A stretch of 15,832 nt of DNA, taken from Synechococcus sp. PL34863bin_39. GTDB taxonomy: Bacteria; Cyanobacteriota; Cyanobacteriia; PCC-6307; Cyanobiaceae. The position numbers and the translations under genes are program-made. The notes below the pieces were generated by a model, which did not search any database, had not been told where the DNA came from, and saw nothing but the letters and a program-made list of their open reading frames with translations. The stretch is taken from contig WTHL01000136.1 of assembly GCA_011523155.1 (NCBI GenBank), forward strand, positions 1-15,832. The letters run 5' to 3'. Shown here in pieces: positions 7,819-15,812 of the stretch (the first letter of the stretch is position 1; every line of letters starts with the position of its first letter).

Positions 7819-9504
7819 TCAAGGTGTGACGGGCCGGGTGTGAATGCTGCGGCCCTTCTGCTGGCGCGAATGGCACGCCCACTGCGGCATCGGGCTCGGC
7901 GCATCAGTTCTGTAGTGCCCTCCCCGACTCTCCTGCCGGAAGAGACAGGCTTCCAGCAGCAAAGCGCTTGTGCGCTGGCGGTGGGTCAGGTCCAACAGCA
8001 GGTTGAGGTCCCGTCGGCTGGGCTCTTCGAGCAGACATTGCTGATCCACCTGCTGTTCGCTCATCAGTTGAAGCGCCCCTTCCTCCTCCAGCTGGGGGAG
8101 GTGCTGGTTGATGATCTTCAAGAGGCTGCGCATGCCGGCAACCGAGCGATCGACCCCAGCGACGGCCCAACAGTCTCCCCGGAGCTTTTCAATGGACCAG
8201 CGCAACTCCGACGCCGCCACGCTGCTGGAGAGATTCGCCTGCAGCGGAGGCTGCCTGGCCGCGGCTGCCCCGGGAGGCGCAGACCCTGTCGCGTGGGTGG
8301 GCAGTAGTTCAATGTCCCGCAGCTGGCTGGCGTAGACCAGGCATTCCATCAGGGAATTGCTGGCCAGGCGATTGGCACCGTGCACCCCGGTGCAGGCCGC
8401 CTCTCCGACGGCGTAAAGGCCAGGCACGCTGGTGGCAGCACGATGGTTTGTTGCGATCCCTCCCATCCAGTAGTGCGCCGCCGGTGCCACGGGCAGGGGC
8501 TGTTCAAACGGGCGAAGCCCATACTCCCGGCAGCGTTCCAGGATGGTGGGAAAGCGGCGTTCCGCCTGCGCTCTCGGAATCGGCCTCAGGTCCAGCTCCA
8601 CGTGATTCGTTCCGTCCTGGCGCATGCTGCGCACAAGGGCTCTGCTCACCTGATCGCGAGGTGCAAGGTCACCTCCGCTCAGGCCGCTCACCGGGCTGTG
8701 TCCGGCACGGTTGCGTAGGACGCCACCCTCTCCACGCACCGCCTCGGAAATCAGGAAACAGGGGGCGCCTGGAAGATGGAGGGCTGTGGGATGGAATTGC
8801 ACGAATTCCAGATCCTCGATCGCAGCCCCTGCCTGCCAGGCAAGTGCGACCCCTTCGCCGGCAGACTGCGCAGGGTTCGTGGTGTTGGTGTAGAGATGGC
8901 CGCCGCCGCCGGTCGCCAGCACAACGGCGCGGGCGCGAATCCAGTGGAGCAGAGGGCCATCAAGAACCTGCACCCCACAGCAGCGCCCGTTCTCAACCCA
9001 GAGTTGACTCACCCGGACGCCACGTCGATGCAGCAGTCCCTCCCGCTGCTCGACCCGTTCGCGGAGCACATCCACGAGGGCTCTGCCCGTCTGGTCCTGA
9101 ACATGCAGCACGCGGTGGTGGCTGTGGGCCGCTTCGAGGGTGGTGGCGAGGCTGCCATCACTGTTGCGATCGAAGGCCATGCCCACATCCAGCAGGCGCT
9201 CAACGCAGCGGGGCGCTTTCTCCACCAGCAGGCGCACCGCATCGCCGTCGCAGAGACCTGCCCCGGCCTCCATGGTGTCCTCCGCATGACTTCCTGCACT
9301 GTCACCGGCACGGGTCACGGAAGCGATGCCGCCCTGGGCCCAGCGGCTGGAGGAATCGCGGCTTGTGTTGCGATTGAGCAGCAGAACGTTGAGTCCGTCC
9401 GGGAGTTCCAGGCAGGTCATCAGCCCGGCGGCCCCCGCGCCAACGACAATCACATCCCAGGGGCCAGTGGGAATGCGCTCGCCGTGGAGAGGACGTGGTG
9501 TCAT
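7819..9504 (-). CDS. nadB: L-aspartate oxidase NadB
   Basis: NadB oxidises L-aspartate to iminoaspartate, the first step of de novo NAD synthesis (followed by NadA and NadC). The 561-residue product has the FAD dinucleotide-binding motif VVGAGAAG near residues 20-27, the RWAQGGIAS segment, FVQFHPTALHLPG with SEAVRGEGG (active-site and capping regions) and GVHGANRLASNSLMECL near the end of the flavin domain. A helical fumarate-reductase-type C-terminal domain follows. I place the start at ATG 9504 rather than the in-frame ATG at 9543, because the extra 13 codons fall almost entirely on the psbU terminator hairpin and its T-tract, and because homologs begin shortly before the FAD motif. The gene is convergent with the VKOR fusion, with only 6 bp between stops. 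No clear promoter or ribosome-binding site is visible. Confidence 0.93.
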   Translation of the reverse strand: MTPRPLHGERIPTGPWDVIVVGAGAAGLMTCLELPDGLNVLLLNRNTSRDSSSRWAQGGIASVTRAGDSAGSHAEDTMEAGAGLCDGDAVRLLVEKAPRCVERLLDVGMAFDRNSDGSLATTLEAAHSHHRVLHVQDQTGRALVDVLRERVEQREGLLHRRGVRVSQLWVENGRCCGVQVLDGPLLHWIRARAVVLATGGGGHLYTNTTNPAQSAGEGVALAWQAGAAIEDLEFVQFHPTALHLPGAPCFLISEAVRGEGGVLRNRAGHSPVSGLSGGDLAPRDQVSRALVRSMRQDGTNHVELDLRPIPRAQAERRFPTILERCREYGLRPFEQPLPVAPAAHYWMGGIATNHRAATSVPGLYAVGEAACTGVHGANRLASNSLMECLVYASQLRDIELLPTHATGSAPPGAAAARQPPLQANLSSSVAASELRWSIEKLRGDCWAVAGVDRSVAGMRSLLKIINQHLPQLEEEGALQLMSEQQVDQQCLLEEPSRRDLNLLLDLTHRQRTSALLLEACLFRQESRGGHYRTDAPSPMPQWACHSRQQKGRSIHTRPVTP

Positions 9505-9513
9505 CGCTGCAGC

Positions 9514-9540
9514 AAAAAACCGCCGACATGGCCGGCGGTT
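9514..9540 (-). terminator. Intrinsic terminator downstream of psbU
   Basis: A perfect 8-bp stem, AACCGCCG (9518-9525) with CGGCGGTT (9533-9540), encloses a 7-nt loop. Read on the minus strand it is followed by a run of T (complement of the A-tract 9514-9519). The opposite strand has no T-tract, so it acts on minus-strand transcripts, i.e. psbU about 45 bp upstream. Its end lies about 10 nt before the proposed nadB ATG. Confidence 0.85.
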
Positions 9541-9583
9541 CATTCAGAGGTCTTGCGGTCGCTCGGGGGTTCAGACAACCACC

Positions 9584-9961
9584 TCAGCGGTACTGACCGT
9601 CATTGATGCGATCAAAGCCTTCGTTGAGAGCGATCGCAGGGGCTGTGACCAGGAAATTGTCGCGGTACTTGTTGAACAACTCCTTCTGTCGCTCCGTCAG
9701 ATCCAGGCTGAGAACGTCGTCCACGGTGTCGTAGGGGCCCCCAAGCACGATCTTGCCGGCCAGGGTGGGATACATGCCGGGGAACTGCTGGAAGCGACGC
9801 ACGGAGGAGTTGTTGAGATCCACCATGTCGCCACGCTCGGCGATCTTGTCATCGGCCACATTGCGGATCTCGTCCGCATAGGCGGCCTGAGGGAGCACCA
9901 GCCCCATCACGAGGCCTGCCATCACAACCAAACCAGTCAGCCAGGAGACCAGCCGCTTCAT
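9584..9961 (-). CDS. psbU: Photosystem II 12-kDa extrinsic protein PsbU
   Basis: PsbU is a lumenal protein bound to the oxygen-evolving side of cyanobacterial photosystem II, stabilising the Mn4CaO5 cluster together with PsbO and PsbV. The 125-residue precursor starts with a Sec-type signal peptide (MKRLVSWLTGLVVMAGLV...), probably cleaved after AYA at about residue 29 (AYA/DEIRN). The mature part of about 96 residues carries the family's LNNSSVRRFQQFPGMYPTLA (a helix-hairpin-helix-like fold), GGPYDTVDDVLSL and the characteristic C-terminus EGFDRINDGQYR. A GGAG-type ribosome-binding site lies 7 nt before the ATG. The strong terminator after the gene suggests it forms a single-gene transcription unit. 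Its presence fits Synechococcus-type cyanobacteria and argues against reduced high-light Prochlorococcus genomes. Confidence 0.95.
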   Translation of the reverse strand: MKRLVSWLTGLVVMAGLVMGLVLPQAAYADEIRNVADDKIAERGDMVDLNNSSVRRFQQFPGMYPTLAGKIVLGGPYDTVDDVLSLDLTERQKELFNKYRDNFLVTAPAIALNEGFDRINDGQYR

Positions 9962-9968
9962 CGGAACA

Positions 9969-10046
9969 CTCCGTCGGGATTCGGAACGAGACTTCCGGCA
10001 TTGCCGGTAGGAGAACCTTACAAGTCAGTCCGGGCCGATGACCCAA
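9969..10046 (-). promoter_or_regulatory. psbU: Possible psbU promoter, leader hairpin and ribosome-binding site
   Basis: On the minus strand, TTGGGT (10046-10041) and TGTAAG (10022-10017) are spaced 18 bp apart and could be -35 and -10 boxes, giving a start near 10010. The leader would then open with a short hairpin, CCGGC-ATT-GCCGG (9995-10007). CGGAG (9973-9969) sits 7 nt before the psbU ATG as a ribosome-binding site. The ribosome-binding site is the most convincing part; the boxes match only weakly. Confidence 0.35.
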
Positions 10047-10073
10047 CCAAACCGTGAGCTTTTGCAGTTCGTT

Positions 10074-10835
10074 TCAGATCAGGCCGCTGAGGTCTGGATG
10101 GACGAGGGCCAAGAGAAGGAAAAGGCCATCCACCATCACGGTTGTGATCAGCACGGATGCCGCCACGGTCAGACTTTCAGCGTGAGGACCTTGACGGGAT
10201 CCGTTCACCCGCATGAGCGTTGCCGTCGTCAGGATGGCCACGGCCATGCCGAGGATCAAGATCATGGCCGAGGGAGCCCTCAGTGACTGGGCGGCGCTGT
10301 TGAGGAGAAGTCCCGCCTCGGACAGGGGCGCCTCCACAACCTGCGGCCAGAACCGCATCACCCCCGTCAGGGCCATGGCCAGATCGGTCATGGCCGTGCC
10401 CACGAGTGAGGCCAGGTAAAAGGAGCAACCCAGGCGCCAGCGCGTTCCCAGGCCGCCAAGCGCCAGGGGCAACGCGAAGGCCTCCACCGGCAGGTGCCAG
10501 GCAGGATGCGCCCGCAGCCATCCCCAGAACAGGCTGCCTGCGAGCCAGCTGCCACTGAAGCCGAGCAGCAGGGCGCCTGCGCGTCGACGGCGCAGTCCCG
10601 TGCTCCACCCCAGGGGGATGGCGGTGGACACAAGCACCACGGTGAACAGAGTGGCGCTGAAAGGGTGAAGGCGCACCCAGGGGGCCTGAAGGAACACAGG
10701 CAGAACGACCAGCAACGCGCTCCAGATGCTCAGCTCAACGCGGTTGCTGACCTTGTGGTCACCCCGGTCTTGGACAAACAACGTCTCCACGGTGCGACGA
10801 TCCAGTGCTTCGGTTTGGATCAGACCGCTCGGCAA
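10074..10835 (-). CDS. DUF3120 family membrane protein
   Basis: The protein of up to 253 residues is an integral membrane protein with about 6-7 hydrophobic helices. After a polar lead of about 35 residues, it shows LLVVLPVFLQAPWVRLHP, the most recognisable stretch of DUF3120, a cyanobacterial family of unknown function. GWLRAHPAWHLPVEAFALPLALGGL, a FYLASLVGTAMTDLAMALTGV segment and FWPQVVEAP follow, the last like quinone- or transporter-type loop sequence, though I draw no functional conclusion. No ATG is available near the N-terminus; the ORF begins at a TTG (10835), and a GTG at 10790 would remove 15 residues, so the true start is uncertain. It is upstream of psbU on the same strand with a gap of about 110 bp, and upstream of it lies a gap to the divergent uppP gene. 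Confidence 0.7.
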   Translation of the reverse strand: MPSGLIQTEALDRRTVETLFVQDRGDHKVSNRVELSIWSALLVVLPVFLQAPWVRLHPFSATLFTVVLVSTAIPLGWSTGLRRRRAGALLLGFSGSWLAGSLFWGWLRAHPAWHLPVEAFALPLALGGLGTRWRLGCSFYLASLVGTAMTDLAMALTGVMRFWPQVVEAPLSEAGLLLNSAAQSLRAPSAMILILGMAVAILTTATLMRVNGSRQGPHAESLTVAASVLITTVMVDGLFLLLALVHPDLSGLI

Positions 10836-10958
10836 CAGTGCGTCCCCGTTTGTGAAGAAAGAACCGAAACCTTAGAAGATGCGCTCCGGCGACGTGTTGT
10901 CCTTCGGACTGGCACTGGATGCGTTCCAGGCATAGGTTCCACTCGCTGACTGCGGTGC

Positions 10959-11819
10959 ATGACTGATCTCGCCGCTGCTCCAGGGCTTGTTGAAGCCTGT
11001 TGGCGCAGCTTTGTTCTGGGTGTTGTGCAGGGGTTAACTGAATTTCTGCCCATCAGCAGCACCGCGCATCTCAAGGCGGTGCCCGTTCTGCTCGGTTGGG
11101 GGGATCCCGGTCTGTCCGTGACAGCTGTGATTCAGCTCGGAAGCATCGCTGCCGTCATCCTCTACTTCAGCAAGGAGCTTGGACAGGTCCTGAGAGGAGT
11201 AACGCGAGCCATCGAACGTGGACAGTGGCGCGAGCCCGAGGCACGACTCGGAGCCGCGATGCTCGTGGGCACGCTTCCGATCCTCGTGATCGGCTCCCTG
11301 ATCAAGAGCTTCTGGCCTGGTTACAGCAGCTCACCCATTCGGAGCATCCCTGCGATCGCCGTTGTGTCCATCGTTATGGCGATCCTCCTCGCGCTGGCTG
11401 AGCGTTTCGGCCCACGCCGCAAGGCGCTGGATCAGGTCAGTGGACGCGATGGTCTGCTTGTGGGACTTGCTCAGGCTCTTGCCCTGATTCCCGGTGTCTC
11501 GCGATCGGGCAGCACGCTCACGGCGTCGCTGTTCTGTGGCTGGACGCGGGAGGATGCGGCCCGGTTCTCTTTCCTGCTGGGCATTCCGGCCATCACGATC
11601 TCTGGTGTCGCTGAGCTCAAGGGAGCGTTTGACGATCCCAGCTCCGGTGGTTTGATTCCCCTGCTCATAGGGGTTTTTTCCGCTGCTCTGGTGTCCTGGT
11701 TGTCGATCGCATGGCTGATTCGCTATCTGCAGCGACACAGCACCCGGCTTTTCGTGATCTATCGCCTTCTGTTCGGGGTGCTCCTGCTGGCCTGGTGGGC
11801 GGTGACGGGATCAAACTGA
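10959..11819 (+). CDS. uppP: Undecaprenyl-diphosphatase UppP (BacA)
   Basis: UppP dephosphorylates undecaprenyl diphosphate to recycle the lipid carrier of peptidoglycan and other envelope glycans; it is an integral inner-membrane enzyme, and overproduction is known to raise bacitracin resistance. The 286-residue product shows both family signatures: QGLTEFLPISSTAHL (residues 24-38, normally EGLTEFLPISSTGHL) and PGVSRSGST (178-186), which contains the conserved arginine of the active site. About eight hydrophobic helices are present and the length is typical. The first glutamate of the usual EG pair is Q here, and the G of STGHL is A, as in some cyanobacterial sequences. The 123-bp gap upstream (10836-10958) separates it from the divergent DUF3120 gene and shows no convincing promoter or RNA gene. 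The next gene follows 19 bp downstream on the same strand. Confidence 0.93.
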   Translation: MTDLAAAPGLVEACWRSFVLGVVQGLTEFLPISSTAHLKAVPVLLGWGDPGLSVTAVIQLGSIAAVILYFSKELGQVLRGVTRAIERGQWREPEARLGAAMLVGTLPILVIGSLIKSFWPGYSSSPIRSIPAIAVVSIVMAILLALAERFGPRRKALDQVSGRDGLLVGLAQALALIPGVSRSGSTLTASLFCGWTREDAARFSFLLGIPAITISGVAELKGAFDDPSSGGLIPLLIGVFSAALVSWLSIAWLIRYLQRHSTRLFVIYRLLFGVLLLAWWAVTGSN

Positions 11820-11838
11820 GGCAAGCCGCTGGTCATCC

Positions 11839-13224
11839 GTGTGGAATGAGCCCTCTGCCGGTGTCGCCGTCGCGGCCCTGGATCCTGAGTCGTCATCACG
11901 TCAGCCTGCTCCGGCACTCGTTGTGGCCGTAGCGCCTGGTTCGATCGGTGAAGACCTTGGCTTCGAGCCCGGGGATCAGCTGCTCAGCATCAATGGCATC
12001 CGGCCCCGAGATCTCATCGACTACCGCTATCTCTGTGTTGATGAGGAGTTGCGTCTTGAGGTGCGCGATGCGGCCGGTGTCTCCCATGCGGTGGAGCTTG
12101 AGAAAGACGCCGATGAAGGGCTGGGGCTTGAGTTCAGCGAAGCCCTTTTTGATGGCCTGCGTCAGTGCAACAACGGATGCCCGTTCTGTTTCATCGACCA
12201 GCAACCTCCCGGTCGACGCAGCAGCCTCTATCTCAAGGATGACGACTACCGGCTCAGCTTCCTTTACGGCTCCTACCTGACCCTGACCAATCTCACGGAC
12301 AGCGACTGGCTGCGCATCGAGCAGCAGCGCCTGTCACCTCTGTTCGTGTCGGTCCACGCGACGGACCCCGATCTTCGCGCCCGTCTGCTGAAGAACCCAC
12401 GGGCGGGGCAATTGATGGATCAGGTGCGCTGGTTCGCCGCCAGGGACCTGCAGATCCACGCCCAGGTCGTTGTCTGCCCTGGCCTGAATGACGGCGATGC
12501 CCTTGAGCGAACGCTGCGGGAACTGGCTGAGTTCGCGGGGGGAGACTGGCCTGCTGTTCTCTCAGCCGCTGTGGTGCCCGTAGGGCTGACGCGGTTCCGT
12601 CCAGCAGGTGACGGCTTGCTTCCGGTCACACCTGAGGATGCCCGGGCCGTCATCGCCAGGGTTGAGCCACTTCAGCAGGGGTTTCAAGCCAGGCTCGGCA
12701 GTCGCTTCGCCTGGCTTTCGGATGAGTGGTATCTGATGGCAGGCCTGCCCCTGCCGCCGCGGGACAGCTATGAGGATTTGCCTCAGCAGGAGAATGGAGT
12801 CGGAAGCATTCGCGCCTTTCTCGAGTCACTGGAGGAAGCCAGTCGTGATCTGCCTCCACGCATCGAGGACCCTCTCCGCAGCAGCTGGGTGGTGGGCAAG
12901 CTGGTCGACCAGGCTTTGGCTCCGGTCACATCGCGCCTGAATGCAGTCGAGGGGGTCACCTTGGATCTCCATGGGCTGCCCAGTCCCTACTGGGGACAGG
13001 ATCAGGTGGTGACCGGACTTCTGACCGGTCAGGATCTGATCGAGGGGCTGCGCGACTGCGACCTCGGTGATCAGCTGTTGCTGCCGTCTGTGATGTTGCG
13101 GCAGGGCGAACCCGTGTTCCTCGACGACATGACCCTGTCTCAGCTTGAGGACCGCATGAAGGTGCCGATCCGGGTCGTGCATGGAGCAGCTGACATCGTG
13201 GCTGCAGTTCTGGGTCAGAGGTGA
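11839..13224 (+). CDS. PDZ-radical SAM (DUF512) protein, TIGR03279-type
   Basis: The 461-residue protein has an N-terminal PDZ-like domain (residues about 25-85: ALVVAVAPGSIGEDLGFEPGDQLLSINGI). A radical SAM/DUF512-like core follows with C110-x3-C114-x2-C117 (CNNGCPFCFIDQ) and the family's LYLKDDDYRLSFLYGSYLTLTNL segment. The C-terminal DUF512 part includes DEWYLMAGLPLPP and a GL-x-SPYWGQDQVVTGLLTG stretch. Distantly related proteins occur in Firmicutes and methanogens. As I recall, the TIGR03279 model covers a version restricted to and near-universal in cyanobacteria, with no known function; a role tied to photosynthesis has been suggested but not shown. The start is a GTG 19 bp after uppP, so it is probably co-transcribed with that gene. 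No ATG gives a complete PDZ domain. Confidence 0.85.
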   Translation: MWNEPSAGVAVAALDPESSSRQPAPALVVAVAPGSIGEDLGFEPGDQLLSINGIRPRDLIDYRYLCVDEELRLEVRDAAGVSHAVELEKDADEGLGLEFSEALFDGLRQCNNGCPFCFIDQQPPGRRSSLYLKDDDYRLSFLYGSYLTLTNLTDSDWLRIEQQRLSPLFVSVHATDPDLRARLLKNPRAGQLMDQVRWFAARDLQIHAQVVVCPGLNDGDALERTLRELAEFAGGDWPAVLSAAVVPVGLTRFRPAGDGLLPVTPEDARAVIARVEPLQQGFQARLGSRFAWLSDEWYLMAGLPLPPRDSYEDLPQQENGVGSIRAFLESLEEASRDLPPRIEDPLRSSWVVGKLVDQALAPVTSRLNAVEGVTLDLHGLPSPYWGQDQVVTGLLTGQDLIEGLRDCDLGDQLLLPSVMLRQGEPVFLDDMTLSQLEDRMKVPIRVVHGAADIVAAVLGQR

Positions 13225-13249
13225 GAAACCCCATTAAGCTCCGCGCAGA

Positions 13250-15004
13250 ATGCCTTGTTCTGTGAGACGGTCCCTCGCCAGTCTGCTGATGATTGCAGGC
13301 ACGCTGACTGCTCCCAGCGGTCTTGCCGCTTCGGCTGAAACCGAACCGCAAACCAGCGCTGAGTCATCTGAGCTGCCGGCCCAAAGTGCTTTGCAGGATC
13401 AGACTCAACTTCCCACCGCCACGGAGATCAAAGGGGCCCGGCCCAGGGTCAATGACGAGGCCGTTCCTTCCGCTGCTACGACGCTGCCGGATGACCTTCT
13501 TCCCCTTGCGGCTCCTCCATCGCTGGCGTTGCCCGCTGAGCCGGATCAGGTGAAGATCCGCGAGCTGCGTCCGCTCACCCTGGACCAGGCAGAGCGACTG
13601 TTGGAAGTCAACAACCCCAGCCTCAAGGCGGCTGAAAGTCAGGTTGAGCAGGCCAAGTCAGCCCTTCTGGCTGCCCTGTCGGCCTGGTATCCCACCATCA
13701 ATCTCACGGCCAACGGCCTGCCCCAGTATTTCGAATCCGAGCAGTACCGCAATCCGGATTTCGCTCCTAGCAGGATTGATCCAAACACTGGCGCCCCCGA
13801 GGCGGAGGTTCAGCCCTATACGAATTCCAGCCAGTGGAGAGCCAGTTTCTCGGCTCAGGTCCAGTGGAACCTGATCGATCCAGCCAGGGTTCCAGAAATC
13901 GCGGCGGCTCGCGACAACTACGAAAAGGCGCGCGACACCTATCTCATCACCCTGCGCGAACTACGACTGAATACAGCCACCCTCTATTTCGCCCTGCAGC
14001 GTCAGGACGAACAGGTGCGTATCGGCCAGCAGTCGGTGCGTGTTTCCCTGGTCAGCCTTCGTGATGCCCGGGCCCGGTTTGAAGCCGGCGTGGCCACGAA
14101 GCTGGAGGTCCTTGAAGCTGAGACCCAGCTCGCTCGCGACCAGCAGCTCCTCAGCAATGCCCTGGGTGATCAGGACAAGGCCCGGCGAGGCCTGGCCTCC
14201 CTCCTGAATCTGCCTCAGGACGTCACCCCGACTGCTGCCTCCCCCGCTCGGGTCCGAGGGGTCTGGCAACCCTCTCTTCAGGAGAGCATCGTGGCGGCCT
14301 ACGCCTTCCGCGAGGAGCTTGACCGTTTCATCCTCGATATCTCGATCAACAACAGCAACGCCAATGCCGCTCTGGCTGCGGTTCAGCCCCTCCTGAGCTT
14401 GGTCAACACCTATTCAGCCTTCAAAACCCAGGGTCAGACCGGTGTCCAGCCCCAGATCGGTGTTGATATGGATGACTACAGCTGGAGTTCCAGCAACACC
14501 ATCGCCCTGAATGCCACCTGGAACATCTTTGATGGTGGTCGAGCCCGTGCTCTGTATCGCCAGAACAAACAGAGAGCCCAGGAAAGCGAGTTCAATTTCG
14601 CCTCCGAGCGCGACAGGATCCGCCAGGAAGTTGAAGAGAGTTTCTACGACCTCAGAACTGCCAATCAGGACATCTACACAACGTCCCGTGAGGTGCTTTC
14701 CTCCAGGGAGTCACTGAGGCTTGCGCGTCTTCGTTTCCAGGCTGGTGTCACAACCCAGAGGGAAGTGGTCGATACGCAGCGCGATCTCACGCAGGCGGAA
14801 GTTCGTTACGCCAACGCGGTGACGTCCTACAACACCTCTTTGGCCCAGCTGCAGCGACGCACCGGTCTTGATCAGGTGATGGCCTGCCCATCCCTCACCC
14901 TGGGTTCGGCGAAGCCAGCTGAAGACATGGAATACAGCGTTCCCATCGAACCCACACCGAGCCGACCCGCCTGTGAAGCGTCGATGCTGGCCTCTGAGGG
15001 ATAG
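13250..15004 (+). CDS. TolC-like outer-membrane efflux channel
   Basis: TolC-family proteins form trimeric beta-barrel/coiled-coil channels that let inner-membrane exporters move drugs, proteins or metals across the outer membrane. The 584-residue product begins with a signal peptide (RRSLASLLMIAGTLTAPSGLA, cut near residue 25-28). A polar, Pro/Ala/Glu/Gln-rich stretch of about 75 residues (roughly 29-105) comes next. The outer-membrane-efflux repeats then begin (TLDQAERLLEVNNPSLKAAESQVEQAKSALL; FEAGVATKLEVLEAETQLARDQ in the first half and FQAGVTTQREVVDTQRDLTQAEV in the second, the paired 'RFxAGVxT..eVldaq..L..a' signature). The extra N-terminal linker makes it longer than the typical 430-490 residues, though extended N-termini are common in cyanobacterial versions. 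A short C-terminal tail contains two cysteines. It begins 25 bp after the radical SAM gene. Confidence 0.9.
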   Translation: MPCSVRRSLASLLMIAGTLTAPSGLAASAETEPQTSAESSELPAQSALQDQTQLPTATEIKGARPRVNDEAVPSAATTLPDDLLPLAAPPSLALPAEPDQVKIRELRPLTLDQAERLLEVNNPSLKAAESQVEQAKSALLAALSAWYPTINLTANGLPQYFESEQYRNPDFAPSRIDPNTGAPEAEVQPYTNSSQWRASFSAQVQWNLIDPARVPEIAAARDNYEKARDTYLITLRELRLNTATLYFALQRQDEQVRIGQQSVRVSLVSLRDARARFEAGVATKLEVLEAETQLARDQQLLSNALGDQDKARRGLASLLNLPQDVTPTAASPARVRGVWQPSLQESIVAAYAFREELDRFILDISINNSNANAALAAVQPLLSLVNTYSAFKTQGQTGVQPQIGVDMDDYSWSSSNTIALNATWNIFDGGRARALYRQNKQRAQESEFNFASERDRIRQEVEESFYDLRTANQDIYTTSREVLSSRESLRLARLRFQAGVTTQREVVDTQRDLTQAEVRYANAVTSYNTSLAQLQRRTGLDQVMACPSLTLGSAKPAEDMEYSVPIEPTPSRPACEASMLASEG

Positions 15005-15011
15005 GTGCACC

Positions 15012-15812
15012 GTGGCTGAAGCGCTTACGTCTCAGCAGCTCAATGCCGTGCACCAGCTGCTCGATCGCATTGCGGAGCGTCAGCGTCAAGACTTCGGCAA
15101 CATTGTTTCGGATGTCAAGTCCGATGGAACTCTGATCACCACCTGCGATCGCTGGAGCGATGAAGCGATTGCAGGTGGGCTCAGGCTTATTGCCCCTGAG
15201 GAAGGTGTCCTCAGTGAGGAAGGGTCGAAGTGTCTTCCCCTGTCTCAGGCCTGCTGGATCGTGGACCCATTGGATGGGACCACCAACTTCGCGGCGGGGA
15301 TTCCTTACTGGGCCATTTCAGTCGCCCGTTGGGTTGATGGCCACCCCTCTGAAGTCTTCATCGATGTTCCCTCGCTGCGTCAGCGCATCGTTGCCATCCG
15401 TGGCAAAGGCGTCTGGCGCAATGGAAAGCCGATCACTGAAGCGACCCGTCTGGCCTCGGGCAGTGCCTGCGTCTCCCTCTGCAGCCGGTCGATCCGCGTT
15501 CTGCAGCAGCGTCCTGACCGTCGCTTTCCCGGCAAGATCAGATTGCTTGGGGTGGCAAGCCTCAACCTGCTCAGTGTGGCGATGGGGCAAACCGCTGGGG
15601 CACTGGAGGCCACACCGAAAATCTGGGATATGGCTGCGGTTTGGCTTGTCTTGACGGAGCTCGGTTGCCCGCTGATCTGGCTGGATCGGGATCCTCGCCA
15701 GCTGACTCCGGGTGACGACATGGAAGCGGTTGATTTTCCTGTGGTGGTCGCAGGAGATGCCTCCATGCTCGAGCGTCTTCGTGATTGGGGTGAAGCCCTG
15801 CTCCAACCCTGA
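15012..15812 (+). CDS. Inositol monophosphatase family protein
   Basis: This is a magnesium-dependent, lithium-sensitive-type sugar or inositol phosphatase of the IMPase superfamily (relatives include SuhB, CysQ and histidinol-phosphatases); the exact substrate is not readable from the sequence. The 266-residue product has the metal-binding motifs EE (residues 69-70), DPLDGTTNF (85-93, the DPIDGT motif) and WDMAAVWLVLTELGC (from W205), with a DVKSDGTLITTCDR segment before them (the 'K.D.S..T..D' start of the family). I start it at GTG 15012, 7 bp after the TolC-like stop; an earlier ATG at 14973 would overlap that gene by 32 bp and add 13 residues with no family similarity. An AGG-like site lies about 8 nt upstream. 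The gene is complete; the remaining 20 bp of the window hold nothing recognisable. Confidence 0.9.
   Translation: MAEALTSQQLNAVHQLLDRIAERQRQDFGNIVSDVKSDGTLITTCDRWSDEAIAGGLRLIAPEEGVLSEEGSKCLPLSQACWIVDPLDGTTNFAAGIPYWAISVARWVDGHPSEVFIDVPSLRQRIVAIRGKGVWRNGKPITEATRLASGSACVSLCSRSIRVLQQRPDRRFPGKIRLLGVASLNLLSVAMGQTAGALEATPKIWDMAAVWLVLTELGCPLIWLDRDPRQLTPGDDMEAVDFPVVVAGDASMLERLRDWGEALLQP

Noticed and set aside
9505..9543. N-terminal extension of NadB from ATG 9543
   Set aside because: The added codons encode the terminator hairpin and its T-tract and lie outside the conserved protein.
8776..9606. Long plus-strand open frames antisense to nadB and psbU
   Set aside because: They mirror coding sequence of two well-supported genes and are explained by high GC content.
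10871..10958. Possible tRNA-like segment with GGTTCCACTC resembling a T-arm
   Set aside because: No acceptor stem, D-arm or anticodon arm could be folded around it.
9630..15152. Three HIP1-type GCGATCGC octamers (9630, 11352, 15145)
   Set aside because: Three in 15.8 kb of this composition is only modestly above chance, unlike the dense HIP1 of many freshwater cyanobacteria, so no feature was called.
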